Origin: Candidatus Sulfopaludibacter sp. SbA3
GTDB lineage: Bacteria > Acidobacteriota > Terriglobia > Bryobacterales > Bryobacteraceae
Assembly (NCBI GenBank): GCA_945893365.1
Contig: CAMDED010000001.1
Location: 62,001-126,000 of the forward strand
Direction: 5' to 3'
DNA length: 64,000 nt
Each line of letters starts with the position of its first letter. Within the stretch, counting starts at the first letter, position 1. Both the position numbers and the translations under genes were made by a program. The notes beneath the pieces were generated by a model. It saw only the letters and a program-made list of their open reading frames with translations, searched no databases and had not been told where the DNA came from. Shown in pieces: positions 62,747 to 64,000 of this stretch.

Positions 62747-64000
62747 ATGTCATGGCCGATGAATTCAATCCGGACGCTCGAACCTGGCAATTGGCGCTGC
62801 GAGGATGCCGAGAAACTGTTGAAATTGATCCAAATGCTTCACCTCGCAAGAATCCGCCCTCGTGATATTGGGCCGGGAGACCCTCCTCTGAGTGCGGAAG
62901 AGCAGCAACACCAGTACCCCGTGGCTAAGCGAATTCTTGGGAGCGACTTGTTCCGTGAGGTTCAGGGGGCAATGGGCCTCCTGCAGTGCGTGCTACATTA
63001 CGGCTTCGAGGATAGCGAGAATCGGTTCCTCCTGTTCGAACTCGGGTCCGAGCCGCTTTATCTCCCTGTGCCTTGGCTTGCTATCAATGGCAACGAGCCG
63101 AAACGTGACAGCATGACTGATCTGTTGAGGAGCTATCGCGAGGGTCGCGAGCGGCATCAAGAGTTCTTGACAGTTTTTCGCACCCAACATGCACTTTACC
63201 CGGAAGAACGGACGGAGTTCATGATTCTCGCTTCGGATGCGGAGCTGAGTTTTTTTACGCTCTGCTGGGTCATCTGCCAGGCCATTGGCGATGCTCGGGG
63301 TCGCGGCATCTCCATTGCCGATTGGCTTGCAGGCTCCGCTTCCCTCGAGTCTATCTACGGTGACCACCACGATGCATCCTCGCCTGCAGAGTGGCATTCC
63401 GCCCGGTTCGTGGACGCAATGTCGGTCTTAGGCCTTCTCAAGACCAACGATCCAACCTCCCCTACGCAGCGCTTTAAGAACCTGTGCCGTTGGATAGAAG
63501 AAGGGCGTCTTGCGGCCCATCCCGCTTACACCAATCTCGACGTTCAAGTAGACCCGTCGGGAGCGTCATCTCCTGCCCGTGAAGTTCTCGATCCCTTACA
63601 CATCGCGACACTCCTCCAAGCAGAGATGCCCCAATCGACGCTTCTGGCCCTCACCGCATACGTGGGCGGAACCCTTGACCAAACTTTTCGCCAAAGCCAG
63701 ATCATGAATGCCAGGACGCTGGAAAACTACCTTCGTGACCGCAACAAACTTCGGGTGAACATCTCCGGCGAGTATCCCTTGCGTCGCGATGAGGATCTGC
63801 TTCGCTCCTATTTCGCAATACCACTTCGCCTCGGAACAGGTTCCGGCCCCGGTTCGCGACCTTCAATTGAGGCGAGTGAGGACATCGGAGTGTTTGCTCT
63901 TGGGACACTCGTCAATGCAGAACGTCTCGACGATCCCGGAGTGAGTGAGCGAATCCAGGCACTCCGCACTCTCCTCCTCTGCCTTGCAGGCTTCGCGTCA
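62747..64000 (+). CDS. Hypothetical protein (3' partial), more than 418 aa
   Basis: The frame from ATG 62747 is open without a stop to the end of the window. The visible part is soluble, acidic and largely helical, with no motif I recognise; the middle (FMILASDAELSFFTLCWVIC) is hydrophobic enough to be buried. The start lacks a clear ribosome-binding site, so a later start is possible. It is not obviously linked to the carbamoyltransferase genes. Confidence 0.6.
   Translation, partial: MSWPMNSIRTLEPGNWRCEDAEKLLKLIQMLHLARIRPRDIGPGDPPLSAEEQQHQYPVAKRILGSDLFREVQGAMGLLQCVLHYGFEDSENRFLLFELGSEPLYLPVPWLAINGNEPKRDSMTDLLRSYREGRERHQEFLTVFRTQHALYPEERTEFMILASDAELSFFTLCWVICQAIGDARGRGISIADWLAGSASLESIYGDHHDASSPAEWHSARFVDAMSVLGLLKTNDPTSPTQRFKNLCRWIEEGRLAAHPAYTNLDVQVDPSGASSPAREVLDPLHIATLLQAEMPQSTLLALTAYVGGTLDQTFRQSQIMNARTLENYLRDRNKLRVNISGEYPLRRDEDLLRSYFAIPLRLGTGSGPGSRPSIEASEDIGVFALGTLVNAERLDDPGVSERIQALRTLLLCLAGFAS

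Overview
The window is about 60% G+C, densely coded and rich in strong Shine-Dalgarno sequences. I see no rRNA, tRNA, CRISPR array, integrase, relaxase or transposase. Much of it (about 1-31,800) looks like an integrated plasmid or ICE-type element: Rad52-like annealing protein, primase, SSB, Gp157-like protein, helicase, DUF6094-type methylase and a PRTRC (ParB-Related, ThiF-Related Cassette) gene set. An MCE/MlaD-type lipoprotein and a Tat-type lipoprotein suggest a diderm host. An Acidobacteriota-like soil bacterium would fit, but that is a weak guess.

Layout. (1) 1-11,986, plus strand: DNA replication and recombination genes and unknowns, interrupted by a reversed HNH-type gene (5,559-6,269) bordered by repeats of a TAAACCATAACYTTGCC motif. 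(2) 12,015-15,717: a six-gene operon enclosed by two predicted terminators. It encodes a Ycf46-like AAA protein whose Walker B precedes Walker A, a DUF1257/Ycf35-like protein, a DUF2997-like protein, two unknowns and a radical-SAM protein. (3) 15,772-17,326: an unknown protein and a holo-ACP synthase. (4) 17,336-22,226, minus strand: a tightly coupled operon of carrier protein, XRE regulator, ImmA/IrrE protease, thymidylate-synthase-like protein, a fused P-loop kinase plus 5-hmdU-DNA-kinase-type helical domain, and a MazG-type pyrophosphohydrolase. A perfect 17-bp palindrome lies upstream. I read this as a possible bacterial pyrimidine-hypermodification or nucleotide-based conflict system; it is the most interesting locus here. 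(5) 22,683-31,754: a J-domain-like gene and PRTRC genes E, C, F, B and ThiF. A two-gene minus-strand module (25,006-28,513) is inserted between E and C.

(6) 31,954-45,208: a complete class 1 DISARM anti-phage operon, drmD-drmMI-drmA-drmB-drmC. (7) 45,295-53,404, minus strand: MCE lipoprotein, vWA/FHA-like membrane protein, tubulin/FtsZ-like protein, a second divergent tubulin-like membrane protein and a membrane transglutaminase-like protein. This is probably a cytoskeletal/envelope system. (8) 54,109-59,172: a BMP-type ABC importer (two-domain ATPase, two permeases, lipoprotein), probably for nucleosides. (9) 59,293-62,736: SGNH hydrolase, small membrane protein, NodU/CmcH carbamoyltransferase and DUF5989-like protein, followed by an unknown gene that runs off the window end.

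How the parts fit: the replication and PRTRC genes probably maintain the element, while DISARM, the thymidine-type operon and perhaps the 25-28.5 kb module are defensive or DNA-modifying cargo. The AAA/radical-SAM operon and the FtsZ-like operon are conserved-looking modules whose function I cannot state. The transporter and carbamoyltransferase genes may be chromosomal or adaptive cargo. All names rest on reading motifs by eye; no database search was run.
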